Of a stretch of DNA of 64,000 nucleotides, positions 1 through 8,597 are shown piece after piece (the first letter of the stretch is position 1; each line of letters starts with the position of its first letter). Both the position numbers and the translations under genes were made by a program. This DNA is from Vibrio cincinnatiensis DSM 19608 (GTDB lineage: Bacteria; Pseudomonadota; Gammaproteobacteria; Enterobacterales; Vibrionaceae), in NCBI RefSeq assembly GCF_900167345.1, contig NZ_FUXB01000005.1:62001-126000 (forward strand), read 5' to 3'. A model generated the notes under the pieces. It was not told the DNA's origin and did not search any database. It worked only from the letters and a program-made list of their open reading frames with translations.

Positions 1-85
1 GCGATAAGCTGATAATACGTTCTGCTGCTGAGGTGATGGCAGATGGATTTAGTAATAGTAAGCTAAGCAGTAAGATTCGCTTCAT
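1..85 (-). CDS. btuF: Vitamin B12-binding periplasmic protein BtuF, N-terminal fragment
   Basis: The 85 bases at the left edge, read on the minus strand, start with ATG and encode about 28 residues: Met-Lys-Arg, a Leu-rich hydrophobic stretch, a small-residue cleavage region (TSAA), then ERIISLS. That is a Sec signal peptide followed by the usual start of mature BtuF-type cobalamin-binding proteins (RIISLSPH in relatives). BtuF captures B12 in the periplasm and hands it to BtuCD. Its ATG directly abuts the TAA of cbiB (no gap), so the two are probably co-transcribed and translationally coupled. The gene runs out of the window, so only the signal peptide and first mature residues are seen. The assignment rests on this short stretch plus the neighbour cbiB. 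Confidence 0.72.
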   Translation of the reverse strand, partial: MKRILLLSLLLLNPSAITSAAERIISLS

Positions 86-1039
86 TTACAAGCCTTGATG
101 AATAATAAAGAGTAAGAGGCTTTGTAGCCCAATCCAGATCCATGCTCGGCGGGTGAGTAGGCGATAGGCTTGCTGCAGGTGAAGGCTCGCTGGAGCAATC
201 CGGCCGCCAATCTTACTTCTAATGGCTTTTTGCTGACCATAAATGGCTGGGCCACCGAGTGATAATTGCAACTTGTTACCAACTGCGCACAGTAACCAAC
301 CGGGGCCAGGCAAGGGCCAAGAGCGGCTTTGTTCTATGGTTAATGACAGCATTTGTCGTACATTGCTGCCAAGTATAATCAACAATGCGAAACCTCGTAA
401 TGGAATGAAATCCAGTATTGCTACCATTCGAATAATGGGTAATCCAAAGGGGTGGAATAGTGCTCTTGAGGGGGACCAGCAGCGGGCCAGTTCCACCATT
501 AATCGATAAAGAAAAGCACCAATGCCTCCCAAAATGGCGTACCAGAAGAGTACCCCAATAAGATTGCGCCCTAACCCCATGGTTAAGGTTTCAACGCCAG
601 CTTTACCAAGGCCCAATGGAGACAGCGTGTCTGTTTCTCGATTAACGAAAGGGACTAATAATCGTCGGGCGAGTTTTTTATCTTCTTTCTCAAGAGCTTG
701 GCTCATGCACTTGGTGAGTTTTTCAGAGCTACGCCAATCAAGCGCTAAAAGCAGCAAAGCGAGTTCAAACAGTTGAGGCTGCCAGACCAAGGCTTTTAAG
801 GCGATACAGACCGCAACGGTAGGAATGATCATGAGCAACCAAGCTAGTGTCCCTGAAATAAGGCTCTGTTGGTAGCTATTGGGGGTATTGACCTTTTGTG
901 CAAGTAGCTCTGCAAATTTATGCCATAAGGTTACGGGGTGAGCTGAATGTGGAATGGGCAATACCCAGTGAAACAACAGTGCGCCCCACATAACCAGTAG
1001 AGCGCTATTTGCATAAAAAAGAGAGGAAAGTTCGTCCAT
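86..1039 (-). CDS. cbiB: CbiB/CobD-type adenosylcobinamide-phosphate synthase (membrane protein)
   Basis: A 317-residue integral membrane protein of the CbiB/CobD family, which attaches the aminopropanol arm to adenosylcobyric acid in B12 assembly. Hydrophobic segments lie near residues 8-28, 60-80, 85-100, 155-182 and 205-225. The central region (ETDTLSPLGLGKAGVET, then a hydrophobic stretch and FLYRLMVEL) matches the family's conserved core, although the usual ENLSDG-like motif is changed to GLGRNL, so catalytic competence is less certain than in de novo B12 producers. It starts 10 bases after mtnN ends and its stop touches the btuF start, giving an mtnN-cbiB-btuF operon. The context suggests corrinoid salvage, since no other cob genes lie nearby. 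Family is fairly sure, exact reaction is inferred. Confidence 0.8.
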   Translation of the reverse strand: MDELSSLFYANSALLVMWGALLFHWVLPIPHSAHPVTLWHKFAELLAQKVNTPNSYQQSLISGTLAWLLMIIPTVAVCIALKALVWQPQLFELALLLLALDWRSSEKLTKCMSQALEKEDKKLARRLLVPFVNRETDTLSPLGLGKAGVETLTMGLGRNLIGVLFWYAILGGIGAFLYRLMVELARCWSPSRALFHPFGLPIIRMVAILDFIPLRGFALLIILGSNVRQMLSLTIEQSRSWPLPGPGWLLCAVGNKLQLSLGGPAIYGQQKAIRSKIGGRIAPASLHLQQAYRLLTRRAWIWIGLQSLLLFIIHQGL

Positions 1040-1049
1040 GAGCGTTAGG

Positions 1050-1748
1050 TTACTTATTCAACAACTCAACCATTTTTACCACCATTTCTGATGAGCTTTG
1101 TGCAGCAAGCGGTAAAAACTCATCAAATGACATCGGTGAAGCTTTGTCGGCAACATCTGAAATAGCACGTACCACGACAAAAGGAACCTGAAATTGATGA
1201 CAGGTTTGAGCGATTGCGGAGGCCTCCATTTCGACCGCAACGACGGATGGGAAATGTTGGCGGATATAGTTTTGACGTTCTTCAGTGCAAACAAAGGCAT
1301 CACCAGTGCAGATCAACCCTCGAACTGCATGTTTATCTTGCATTGAAGCTAATGCTTGTTCAGCAACAGTGATTAATTTTTCATCGGCTTTGAATGCGGC
1401 GGGTTGCCCTGCCATTTGACCGATTTCATAACCAAAAGCGGTCACGTCGGCATCATGATGACGGACTTCGCTGGAAATTACTACATCTCCCATGGTCAGT
1501 GTTGACTCAAATCCACCAGCAGAGCCTGTGTTGATAACCACATCGGGTTGATAGTCGTTAAGTAATAACGCTGTGCCAATAGCGGCAGAAACTTTGCCGA
1601 TCCCTGATTGAAGAACAATGACATCTGCACCATGGAGTTGACCTGTGTAATAGGTACAACCCGCTTTACTGACTTCTTGGCCATGTTCTAGGGCGTCTTT
1701 TAAAATAGCGACTTCTTGTTGCATCGCACCGATGATGCCAATTTTCAT
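1050..1748 (-). CDS. mtnN: 5'-methylthioadenosine/S-adenosylhomocysteine nucleosidase
   Basis: A 232-residue cytoplasmic nucleosidase (Pfs/MTAN) that hydrolyses methylthioadenosine and S-adenosylhomocysteine to adenine plus the ribosyl sugar. It serves methionine salvage, activated-methyl-cycle detoxification and the supply of S-ribosylhomocysteine for LuxS/AI-2. The start [13 protein letters not shown] is chosen over an in-frame Met six codons upstream because it matches the E. coli length (232). The general-base Glu12 is in place; [10 protein letters not shown] carries the substrate-binding Glu near residue 173 and AISDVADK the catalytic Asp near 196. It is the first gene of the mtnN-cbiB-btuF unit on the minus strand. 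I see no clear promoter in the roughly 210 bases upstream. Confidence 0.97.
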   Translation of the reverse strand: MKIGIIGAMQQEVAILKDALEHGQEVSKAGCTYYTGQLHGADVIVLQSGIGKVSAAIGTALLLNDYQPDVVINTGSAGGFESTLTMGDVVISSEVRHHDADVTAFGYEIGQMAGQPAAFKADEKLITVAEQALASMQDKHAVRGLICTGDAFVCTEERQNYIRQHFPSVVAVEMEASAIAQTCHQFQVPFVVVRAISDVADKASPMSFDEFLPLAAQSSSEMVVKMVELLNK

Positions 1749-1962
1749 GCAATTTCTCTTTATCAATAAATAAAACGGCTGCAGTTTACCATGTTGTCTT
1801 TGGTTTGATCGAGATAGGTTCGATAGATAACGTGTATTTGGCTTAATGAGTGCTTATCGTCACATTCCTGCTTGTTTAATTTCTCTCTTAGCGGTTCTAC
1901 TTTTCTCTGGTTTATGCACTCTTCGGTTTAAAAGGGGAATGATCGAACGGTGAGAAGAGAGC

Positions 1963-1988
1963 AAAAAAGGCTAACGTTAACGTTAGCC
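1963..1988 (-). terminator. Rho-independent terminator after gltBD
   Basis: Read on the minus strand, a perfect 20-base palindrome (GGCTAACG, TTAA loop, CGTTAGCC) is followed by six T. It lies about 75 bases downstream of the gltD stop and is well placed to end the gltBD transcript before mtnN. Confidence 0.8.
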
Positions 1989-2028
1989 AAGTTGGAAAGG
2001 ATGAAAAGGAAATGGACAGAAAACCATT

Positions 2029-2055
2029 CCCCCACCACGATAAGTGAGGTGGGGG
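2029..2055 (-). terminator. GC-rich hairpin just after gltD
   Basis: An 8-bp stem (CCCCCACC with GGTGGGGG) lies 7 bases beyond the gltD stop. The following sequence on the minus strand is only weakly T-rich, so it may protect the mRNA 3' end or act in tandem with the stronger terminator at 1963-1988. Confidence 0.5.
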
Positions 2056-2061
2056 AGTCGG

Positions 2062-3531
2062 TTAGGCAGAAAGCATTAATGAGTCAGCTTTTGCTTCAAG
2101 GTGGGTATTTCCCATCAGAAAAGCATCAACGGCTCTTGCGGACTCTCGACCTTCATTAATACAACGAACGACTAATGATTGTCCTGTTCGCATATCTCCA
2201 GCCGCAAATACCCCTTTTTGGTTGGTCGCAAAGTTTTGAGTTGCGACGTTTCCACGCTCATCCAGCTTGATGTCCAGTTGAGCAAGTACGCCATGTGGCT
2301 CAGGATGAAGAAAGCCCATTGCAAGGAAAGCCATATCACAAGCAATAACTCGCTCACTACCCGCCACTTCACTAAATTCAGGACGTTGACCCGGCGCAGC
2401 TTCTTTCCAAACAATATCAGCAATACGCAGTCCAGTCACTTCACCATTGTCGTTACCAATAAACGCTTTTGTGAGAATATTCCAGTGGCGTTCACATCCT
2501 TCCTCATGCGAGGTGGAAGTACGAAGGATCATCGGATATTGCGGCCAAGGCATATTGGCTGGGCGTTTTTCAGGGGGCATCGGCATAATTTCAACCTGAG
2601 TTATACTTGCAGCCCCGTGACGATTGGAGGTTCCCACACAGTCGGAACCAGTATCACCACCACCAATCACGACAACATGTTTGCCTTTAGCATGAATTTC
2701 TTCACCTTTAAGATCCATATTGTTTGCCCGGCGATTATTCTGACCAAGGAACTGCATCGCAAAATAAACGCCCTTGAGTTCACGCCCTGGAATAGGGAGA
2801 TCACGAGGAACGGTCGAGCCACCTGTCAGTAGAATGGCATCAAACTCTTGGCGTAATTGTTGCGCGTTAATATCGACACCAACATGAGCATTGACCACAA
2901 ATTGAACACCGGCTTTTGCCATAAGGTCAATTTTGCGATCAATGACAGCCATACTCAATTTAAAGTCAGGAATACCAAAACGCAGTAACCCACCGACTTT
3001 CTCATCTCGTTCAAAGACAGTCACTTCATGGCCTGCACTATTGAGTTGCTCAGCAGCGGCAAGCCCAGCAGGGCCTGAACCAATGATCGCCACTTTTTTA
3101 CCTGTTCGTGAACGAGGCGTTTTCGGTTTAGCGTAGCCTTCTAAATAAGCGCGTTCAACGATGGTCTTTTCGATATTACAGATGGTGATCGGATCTTGGT
3201 TAATGCCAAGCACACATGCCGTTTCACAAGGTGCTGGGCAAACTCGCCCCGTAAACTCGGGGAAGTTATTGGTTGAACTTAAGATCTGCCAAGCTTCTTC
3301 CCAGCTATCTCGATAAACCGCATCGTTAAACTCAGGAATGATGTTACCAATCGGGCATCCGCTATGACAAAATGGTACCCCACAGTCCATACAACGTGCG
3401 GCTTGTTGATTAATCTTACTCCCAAACTCTTGATTAAGAACAAATTCATGATTGTTCTTGATCCGTTCTGCTGGGTCGATTTTTTTTGGTAGTTCACGAC
3501 CAAACTCTAAAAATCCCGTTGCTTTACCCAT
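2062..3531 (-). CDS. gltD: Glutamate synthase (NADPH) small subunit
   Basis: A 489-residue beta subunit of NADPH-glutamate synthase, which feeds electrons from NADPH to the GltB subunit for ammonia assimilation. Cysteine motifs near residues 47-59 (CMDCGVPFCHSGCP) and 97-108 (CPAPCETACVLG) are the two [4Fe-4S] ligand sets. GSGPAGLAAA near 151 is the FAD-binding Rossmann motif and GGGDTGSDCVG near 290 the NADPH-binding one. The C-terminal GDMRTGQSLVV motif completes the FAD site. The start is fixed by MGKATGFLEF, and the ATG directly follows the gltB stop with no gap, so the two subunits are translationally coupled. Two hairpins follow the gene. This is the standard gamma-proteobacterial arrangement. 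Confidence 0.97.
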   Translation of the reverse strand: MGKATGFLEFGRELPKKIDPAERIKNNHEFVLNQEFGSKINQQAARCMDCGVPFCHSGCPIGNIIPEFNDAVYRDSWEEAWQILSSTNNFPEFTGRVCPAPCETACVLGINQDPITICNIEKTIVERAYLEGYAKPKTPRSRTGKKVAIIGSGPAGLAAAEQLNSAGHEVTVFERDEKVGGLLRFGIPDFKLSMAVIDRKIDLMAKAGVQFVVNAHVGVDINAQQLRQEFDAILLTGGSTVPRDLPIPGRELKGVYFAMQFLGQNNRRANNMDLKGEEIHAKGKHVVVIGGGDTGSDCVGTSNRHGAASITQVEIMPMPPEKRPANMPWPQYPMILRTSTSHEEGCERHWNILTKAFIGNDNGEVTGLRIADIVWKEAAPGQRPEFSEVAGSERVIACDMAFLAMGFLHPEPHGVLAQLDIKLDERGNVATQNFATNQKGVFAAGDMRTGQSLVVRCINEGRESARAVDAFLMGNTHLEAKADSLMLSA

Positions 3532-6500
3532 TTACACTGCCTCCGCTTTTTCCATTGCCGCTGCGGCTTCCTGACGTTTTTGAAGTACTGCTTTGTAGTC
3601 TCGTGGCATGACTTTTACCATCGAAGCTAAGTGATGTTCAAAATCGTTAAGGAAAGTTTTTGCCACTTCACTCCCTGTGAATTGGACATGTTTGGTGAGC
3701 ATTTCTTTTAAGAGTGCTTTATCTTCTTGTTCAATCGGATCGAGATCCACCAATTCAGGGTTGAGTTTTTGGTTAAAGTCGCCAGCTTTGTCCCAGACAT
3801 AAGCGATTCCACCACTCATTCCTGCGGCAAAGTTACGGCCAGTTGAACCCAAGATAATCGCAACCCCCCCCGTCATGTATTCACAACCGTGATCGCCTAC
3901 ACCTTCAACCACAACTGTGGCGCCAGAGTTACGAACACAGAAACGTTCACCCGCTAAGCCACGGATGAAAGATTCACCAGAGGTTGCACCATAGAAGCAG
4001 ACGTTACCAACCACAATATTGTCTTCAGCAACTAAGGTTGAATGACGGTTTGGATAGAGAACCAAAGTACCACCAGAGAGCCCTTTACCCCAATAGTCGT
4101 TTGCATCCCCTTCCACTTCAAAATGGACACCTTTAGTCAAGAAGGCCCCAAAAGATTGACCTGCACTGCCATTAAACTTCACGTGCATAGGCTGAGGTAA
4201 GCCTTGATCTTTATACACTTTCGAAATTTCATTAGACAGCATGGTGCCTGTACTGCGATCAGTGTTAATGATAGGCAATTCAGCGTTAATCGGTAGACCT
4301 TTCTCAAGTGCTGGTTGAGCAATTTCGATTAATTGACGATCGAGAATGTTTTCCAAGTTATGGTTTTGTGTGGTTTGACAGTAGATGCCGTCAGCCTCAC
4401 GAGGGGGTTCAACGTACAATAAGGTTGAGAGATCGAGATTTTTGTATTTCCAGTGGCCAATATCCTCACGAACTTTCAGTTTTTGCACTTGACCGACCAT
4501 TTCATCAATGGTGCGGAACCCAAGTTCAGCCATGATTTCGCGTAAGCCTTGCACCATGTATTGGAAGAAGGTCACAACATCTTCTACTCGACCATCAAAA
4601 CGTTCACGAAGTGTTTTGTTTTGCGTAGCAATCCCGACCGGGCAGGTGTTTTTATGACACTTACGCATCATGATACACCCTTCAACGACAAGTGCGGCGG
4701 TAGCGACTCCCCATTCCTCGGCACCAAGTAATGTGGCGATAGCAATGTCGCGTGGCGTTTTCATCTGTCCATCGGCTTGTACCACGATACGGTTACGTAA
4801 GCCGTTTTTCAGTAGCGTTTGATGCGTTTCTGCTAAGCCCAATTCCCAAGGAAGCCCGGTATGGCGAATCGATGAAATCGGGGAAGCACCTGTCCCTCCA
4901 TCATGACCAGCAATGAGCACGACATCCGCTTTCGCTTTTGCAACGCCAGAAGCAATGGTTCCAACTCCAGCCTCTGATACCAGTTTGACGTTAACGCGAC
5001 CCTTACGGTTGGCATTTTTCAAGTCAAAGATCAATTGAGCTAAATCTTCAATAGAATAAATGTCATGGTGTGGTGGTGGAGAGATGAGACCGACACCGGG
5101 TGTGGAGTGACGAGTCGCTCCGATCCAATCATCGACTTTATCTCCTGGAAGTTGACCCCCTTCACCTGGTTTCGCTCCTTGTGCCATTTTTATCTGAATT
5201 TCATCAGCATTGGTTAGATAGTAAGAAGTCACACCAAAGCGACCAGAAGCGACCTGTTTGATCGCAGAACGTTCCCAGTCACCGTTTTCTTTGCGGATAA
5301 AGCGTGCTGGATCTTCACCGCCTTCACCGGAGTTCGATTTTGCACCTAAGCGGTTCATCGCAACGGCTAGGGTTGAGTGAGCCTCGTGAGAGATTGAACC
5401 AAATGACATCGCTCCGGTTGCAAAACGTTTTACAATGCTTTCAATCGGTTCGACTTCATCAATGGGAATAGAACCTGCCGGATTTTTAACAAAATCCAGT
5501 TGGCTACGTAGCGTGACGGCTTTATCGCCTTGGCTATCTACTGCTGCCGCATACTGTTTAAATTGCTGGTAGTCTTTATTGCGGGTTGAATGTTGGAGTA
5601 GATGGATCGTTTCAGGGTTGAACAGGTGTTTTTCACCTCGTTGCTTCCATTGATAAACACCGCCCACATCCAGCATTTGGAGCGGGATTTCACGAATTGG
5701 GTAACCAATACGATGACGAACCACGACTTCTTTTGCGATGTCATCGAGAGTCAAACCTTGAATACGAGTAATCGTGCCAGTGAAATACTTATCGACGACG
5801 GCTTTACTGATCCCCAAGGCTTCAAAAATCTGAGCGCCATGGTAAGACTGTAGGGTTGAAATGCCCATTTTAGAGAAAATCTTCAATAGACCAGCGTTGA
5901 TACCTTTACGATAGTTTTCGAAGTATTTTTCAACCGATACTTCAGTATCCAGTTTGTTACGACGCTGAAGATCAACAATAGTTTCAACAACTAAGTAAGG
6001 GTTGACCGCATTGGCACCATAACCAACTAAAGTAGCGAAGTGATGGGTTTCACGTGCATCTCCGGTTTCTACCACGATGCCACATTTCGAGCGTAACCCT
6101 TTACGGATTAAGTGGTGATGGACAGCACCGACTGCCAGCATGGCTGGAATAGCCGCATGGTTTGAGTTGACGGCACGGTCTGTCAGCAAAATGATCGAGT
6201 AACCATCAATGACCGCATCTTCAGCATATTGACAGATGCGCTTTAGCGCTCGTTCTAGCTTGCCTGGCTCTTCGCTAGCTTGGAAAACAATATCCAGCGT
6301 TTTAGCTTGCAGGTGTTCATTATCAATTGCCCGCAGTTTCTCTAATTCGGCATTGGAGATCACGGGAGATTCCAGCTCCACTTTACGACAGTGAGCCGGT
6401 GACTCTGCCAGCAAGTTTTGATCGCGGCCGATATAGGTGTTGAGCGACATCACCATTCGTTCACGAATAGGATCAATCGGTGGGTTAGTTACCTGAGCAA

Positions 6501-8070
6501 ACAACTGCTTAAAGTAATTGGCAAGGTGTTGCGATTGATGAGAAAGCACGGCAACTGGCCAGTCAGCTCCCATCGAACCTAATGGTTCATACCCTGTTTC
6601 AGCCAGTGTGCATATGATGTCATTTGCTTCTTCGCTGCTGACTCCGAAGGCTTGTTGGCGGTGTAATAGACGCTCTGGAGAAGGTTGGCTATGAACGTTA
6701 TCCGCTTCAGGGAGTTTTTTCAGGCTGAGTAAGTTATCTTCTACCCATTTTTCATAAGGCTGAGCATTGGCAATGCCATCTTTTACTTCTTCGTCAGAGA
6801 TGATGCGGCCTTGCTCAAGATCGGCGACAAAAATACGTCCTGGTTGCAAACGTCCACGATATTCAACATTGGCAGGGTCAATGTTGACGACACCTGTTTC
6901 AGAAGCCATGATCAAGAAATCATCTTTGGTCACGGTATAACGTGAAGGGCGTAGGCCATTTCTATCAAGCGTTGCCCCTACTTGTACACCATCAGTAAAG
7001 CAGACAGAAGCAGGGCCATCCCATGGTTCCATGATATTGGCATGGTATTGATAAAACGCACGGCGTTTCGGGTCCATGGTTTTATTTTCTTGCCACGCTT
7101 CAGGGATCATCATCATCAGTACATGTGGCAAACTGCGCCCTGACAGGACTAACAATTCTAAAACCATATCAAAGTTCGCGGAATCGGAGGCTCCTTCCTG
7201 ACAAATAGGTAGCAACATATCGATTTCGGCTTGAGTGAAGAGATTCGATTGAAGAATCGCTTCTCGTGCTTTCATCCAGTTTAAGTTTCCGCGAACGGTA
7301 TTGATTTCACCGTTATGAGCTATATAGCGGAAAGGTTGTGCAAGACGCCATCTTGGAAAAGTATTGGTAGAAAAGCGCGAGTGAACCAAAGCGAGTGCGG
7401 TCACCATGGTTGGGTTTTGTAAATCGAGAAAGTATTGAGGGACTTGCTCTGTGGTTAACTGACCTTTATAGACCAGTGTCTTATAGGAAAGTGAGTTGAT
7501 GTAAAAATCATCACCAATATTTGAGACACTTTCTAAACACACGCGAACGGTATAATTACGCAGGACGTAAAGTTTACGTTCTAACTCTTCCGGTGTGCTA
7601 CCTGGGCCTGCTGAAATAAAGACATGTTCAAATTGAGGCTCGGTACTTAATGGGTCAGCACCTAACATTGAATTATCGGTAGGTAGGACACGGTAACCCA
7701 AAACATCGAGATCAAGGCGTTTAGCATTACGCTCAAGAATATCCCGACATTGAGCACGCTTGTGCTCATCTTTGGGAAATAGCACTACACCTACACCATA
7801 TTTTTCAAAGGAGGGAAGTTTGATACCAAGCTTCACCGCTTCCTCTAATAAAAACTCATGGGGTTTTTGCAGCAAAATACCCGCACCGTCTCCACTACAT
7901 GGGTCACAGCCTTGGCCACCTCGGTGTTCCATTCTCGCTAGCATGTCCAGAGCTTGGGTGACGACGTGGTGTGATTTTCGGTTCTTTAGGTGAGCAACAA
8001 AACCGATACCGCAAGCGTCATGCTCTAATTCAGGCGTATAAAGACCTTGCGAACTTTGTTCTCTATCCAT
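3532..8070 (-). CDS. gltB: Glutamate synthase (NADPH) large subunit
   Basis: A 1512-residue alpha subunit of glutamate synthase that makes two glutamates from glutamine and 2-oxoglutarate. The start is placed at MDREQSSQGLYTPELEHDACGIGF, 20 codons inside the longest frame: this leaves a 19-residue propeptide and exposes Cys20, the N-terminal nucleophile of the class II glutaminase domain. Next come the central domain, the FMN-binding (beta/alpha)8 synthase domain with the 3Fe-4S cysteines in CIMMRKCHKNTCPVG, and the C-terminal Gly-rich beta-helix domain (GGVAIILGSTGRNFAAGMSGG). A run of eight C on the plus strand at 3864-3871 lies in that helix but does not break the frame. It is transcribed with gltD and faces away from yhcC, as in E. 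coli. Confidence 0.97.
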   Translation of the reverse strand: MDREQSSQGLYTPELEHDACGIGFVAHLKNRKSHHVVTQALDMLARMEHRGGQGCDPCSGDGAGILLQKPHEFLLEEAVKLGIKLPSFEKYGVGVVLFPKDEHKRAQCRDILERNAKRLDLDVLGYRVLPTDNSMLGADPLSTEPQFEHVFISAGPGSTPEELERKLYVLRNYTVRVCLESVSNIGDDFYINSLSYKTLVYKGQLTTEQVPQYFLDLQNPTMVTALALVHSRFSTNTFPRWRLAQPFRYIAHNGEINTVRGNLNWMKAREAILQSNLFTQAEIDMLLPICQEGASDSANFDMVLELLVLSGRSLPHVLMMMIPEAWQENKTMDPKRRAFYQYHANIMEPWDGPASVCFTDGVQVGATLDRNGLRPSRYTVTKDDFLIMASETGVVNIDPANVEYRGRLQPGRIFVADLEQGRIISDEEVKDGIANAQPYEKWVEDNLLSLKKLPEADNVHSQPSPERLLHRQQAFGVSSEEANDIICTLAETGYEPLGSMGADWPVAVLSHQSQHLANYFKQLFAQVTNPPIDPIRERMVMSLNTYIGRDQNLLAESPAHCRKVELESPVISNAELEKLRAIDNEHLQAKTLDIVFQASEEPGKLERALKRICQYAEDAVIDGYSIILLTDRAVNSNHAAIPAMLAVGAVHHHLIRKGLRSKCGIVVETGDARETHHFATLVGYGANAVNPYLVVETIVDLQRRNKLDTEVSVEKYFENYRKGINAGLLKIFSKMGISTLQSYHGAQIFEALGISKAVVDKYFTGTITRIQGLTLDDIAKEVVVRHRIGYPIREIPLQMLDVGGVYQWKQRGEKHLFNPETIHLLQHSTRNKDYQQFKQYAAAVDSQGDKAVTLRSQLDFVKNPAGSIPIDEVEPIESIVKRFATGAMSFGSISHEAHSTLAVAMNRLGAKSNSGEGGEDPARFIRKENGDWERSAIKQVASGRFGVTSYYLTNADEIQIKMAQGAKPGEGGQLPGDKVDDWIGATRHSTPGVGLISPPPHHDIYSIEDLAQLIFDLKNANRKGRVNVKLVSEAGVGTIASGVAKAKADVVLIAGHDGGTGASPISSIRHTGLPWELGLAETHQTLLKNGLRNRIVVQADGQMKTPRDIAIATLLGAEEWGVATAALVVEGCIMMRKCHKNTCPVGIATQNKTLRERFDGRVEDVVTFFQYMVQGLREIMAELGFRTIDEMVGQVQKLKVREDIGHWKYKNLDLSTLLYVEPPREADGIYCQTTQNHNLENILDRQLIEIAQPALEKGLPINAELPIINTDRSTGTMLSNEISKVYKDQGLPQPMHVKFNGSAGQSFGAFLTKGVHFEVEGDANDYWGKGLSGGTLVLYPNRHSTLVAEDNIVVGNVCFYGATSGESFIRGLAGERFCVRNSGATVVVEGVGDHGCEYMTGGVAIILGSTGRNFAAGMSGGIAYVWDKAGDFNQKLNPELVDLDPIEQEDKALLKEMLTKHVQFTGSEVAKTFLNDFEHHLASMVKVMPRDYKAVLQKRQEAAAAMEKAEAV

Positions 8071-8597
8071 AGATACATCCTTCCAGTTCAAGCGGACACA
8101 GATAAGCCAAGGCAAGCCCCAGCATTGCATCCAATCCTTATTGTTATCAATTTAAATCAACCTATGTGGTTAATTCGCTTCCTTTCCGTCTCTCACAGGA
8201 ATTATTTTGTGAGAAAAACAATCCTTAGTGATATTCCTTTTATCTGGCCACTTTTATAGTGGTTTATATAGGTAGGAGTAGAATATCACCGAAGTTTCCT
8301 AATGTTATTTGTAATAAAACAAACAAAAATCATTGAGAAACTGTAAGTATCCTACAATTTTGTTGCACGTGAATGCAACGAAAAATTCGGTCTTTTTTGC
8401 TCTTTTTTATTCCATAAATAGAGTTTGTTTTAATAATTTTTTTACATTTAAAGCTAAATATTGGATTAATCGATATTTATTGATTTTGATTAGCGTTCTA
8501 TCTGTTTCATACCTTTATCATTTTTCATTTATTTGCGTAATTAAATTACACTAAGCGCAGAAATGAGTATTTCAAGTGGTTTAACTAGGGTGTTTTT
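8071..8597. other. AT-rich divergent promoter region between gltB and yhcC
   Basis: About 530 bases with no credible gene separate gltB (minus) from yhcC (plus). The right half (8380-8560) is very AT-rich. It contains an inverted repeat (8362-8379, listed separately) and a smaller one, CCAC-N7-GTGG, near 8249-8263. A 73-codon plus-strand frame at 8333-8554 has no recognisable start site or family features and is taken as chance. Promoters for both genes must lie here, but I cannot assign boxes confidently. Confidence 0.55.
8362..8379. promoter_or_regulatory. Inverted repeat GTTGCA-N6-TGCAAC upstream of gltB
   Basis: A perfect 6-bp inverted repeat with a 6-base spacer lies about 290 bases upstream of the gltB start and 220 upstream of yhcC. 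It has the form of a dimeric regulator site, weakly resembling the TGCA half-sites of NtrC, which would suit a nitrogen-assimilation gene. The identity of the regulator is a guess. Confidence 0.3.

Larger units (their letters stand above)
1749..2061. other. Intergenic region between gltD and mtnN
   Basis: This gap of about 310 bases separates the end of gltD from the start of mtnN, both on the minus strand. It holds the two hairpins listed separately (1963-1988 and 2029-2055) and, presumably between 1749 and 1960, the mtnN promoter, for which I cannot point to convincing -35/-10 boxes. A 69-codon plus-strand frame at 1950-2159 runs through both hairpins and into gltD antisense and is not considered a gene. 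Confidence 0.6.

Noticed and set aside
1950..2159. 69-codon plus-strand frame
   Set aside because: Runs through two terminator hairpins and into gltD antisense; low-complexity Lys/Arg-rich product.
2179..2832. 217-codon plus-strand frame
   Set aside because: Lies wholly antisense to gltD, whose protein is unmistakable; no ribosome site or family resemblance.
8333..8554. 73-codon frame upstream of yhcC
   Set aside because: Sits in very AT-rich promoter DNA, Phe/Tyr/Ile-rich by composition alone, no ribosome site.
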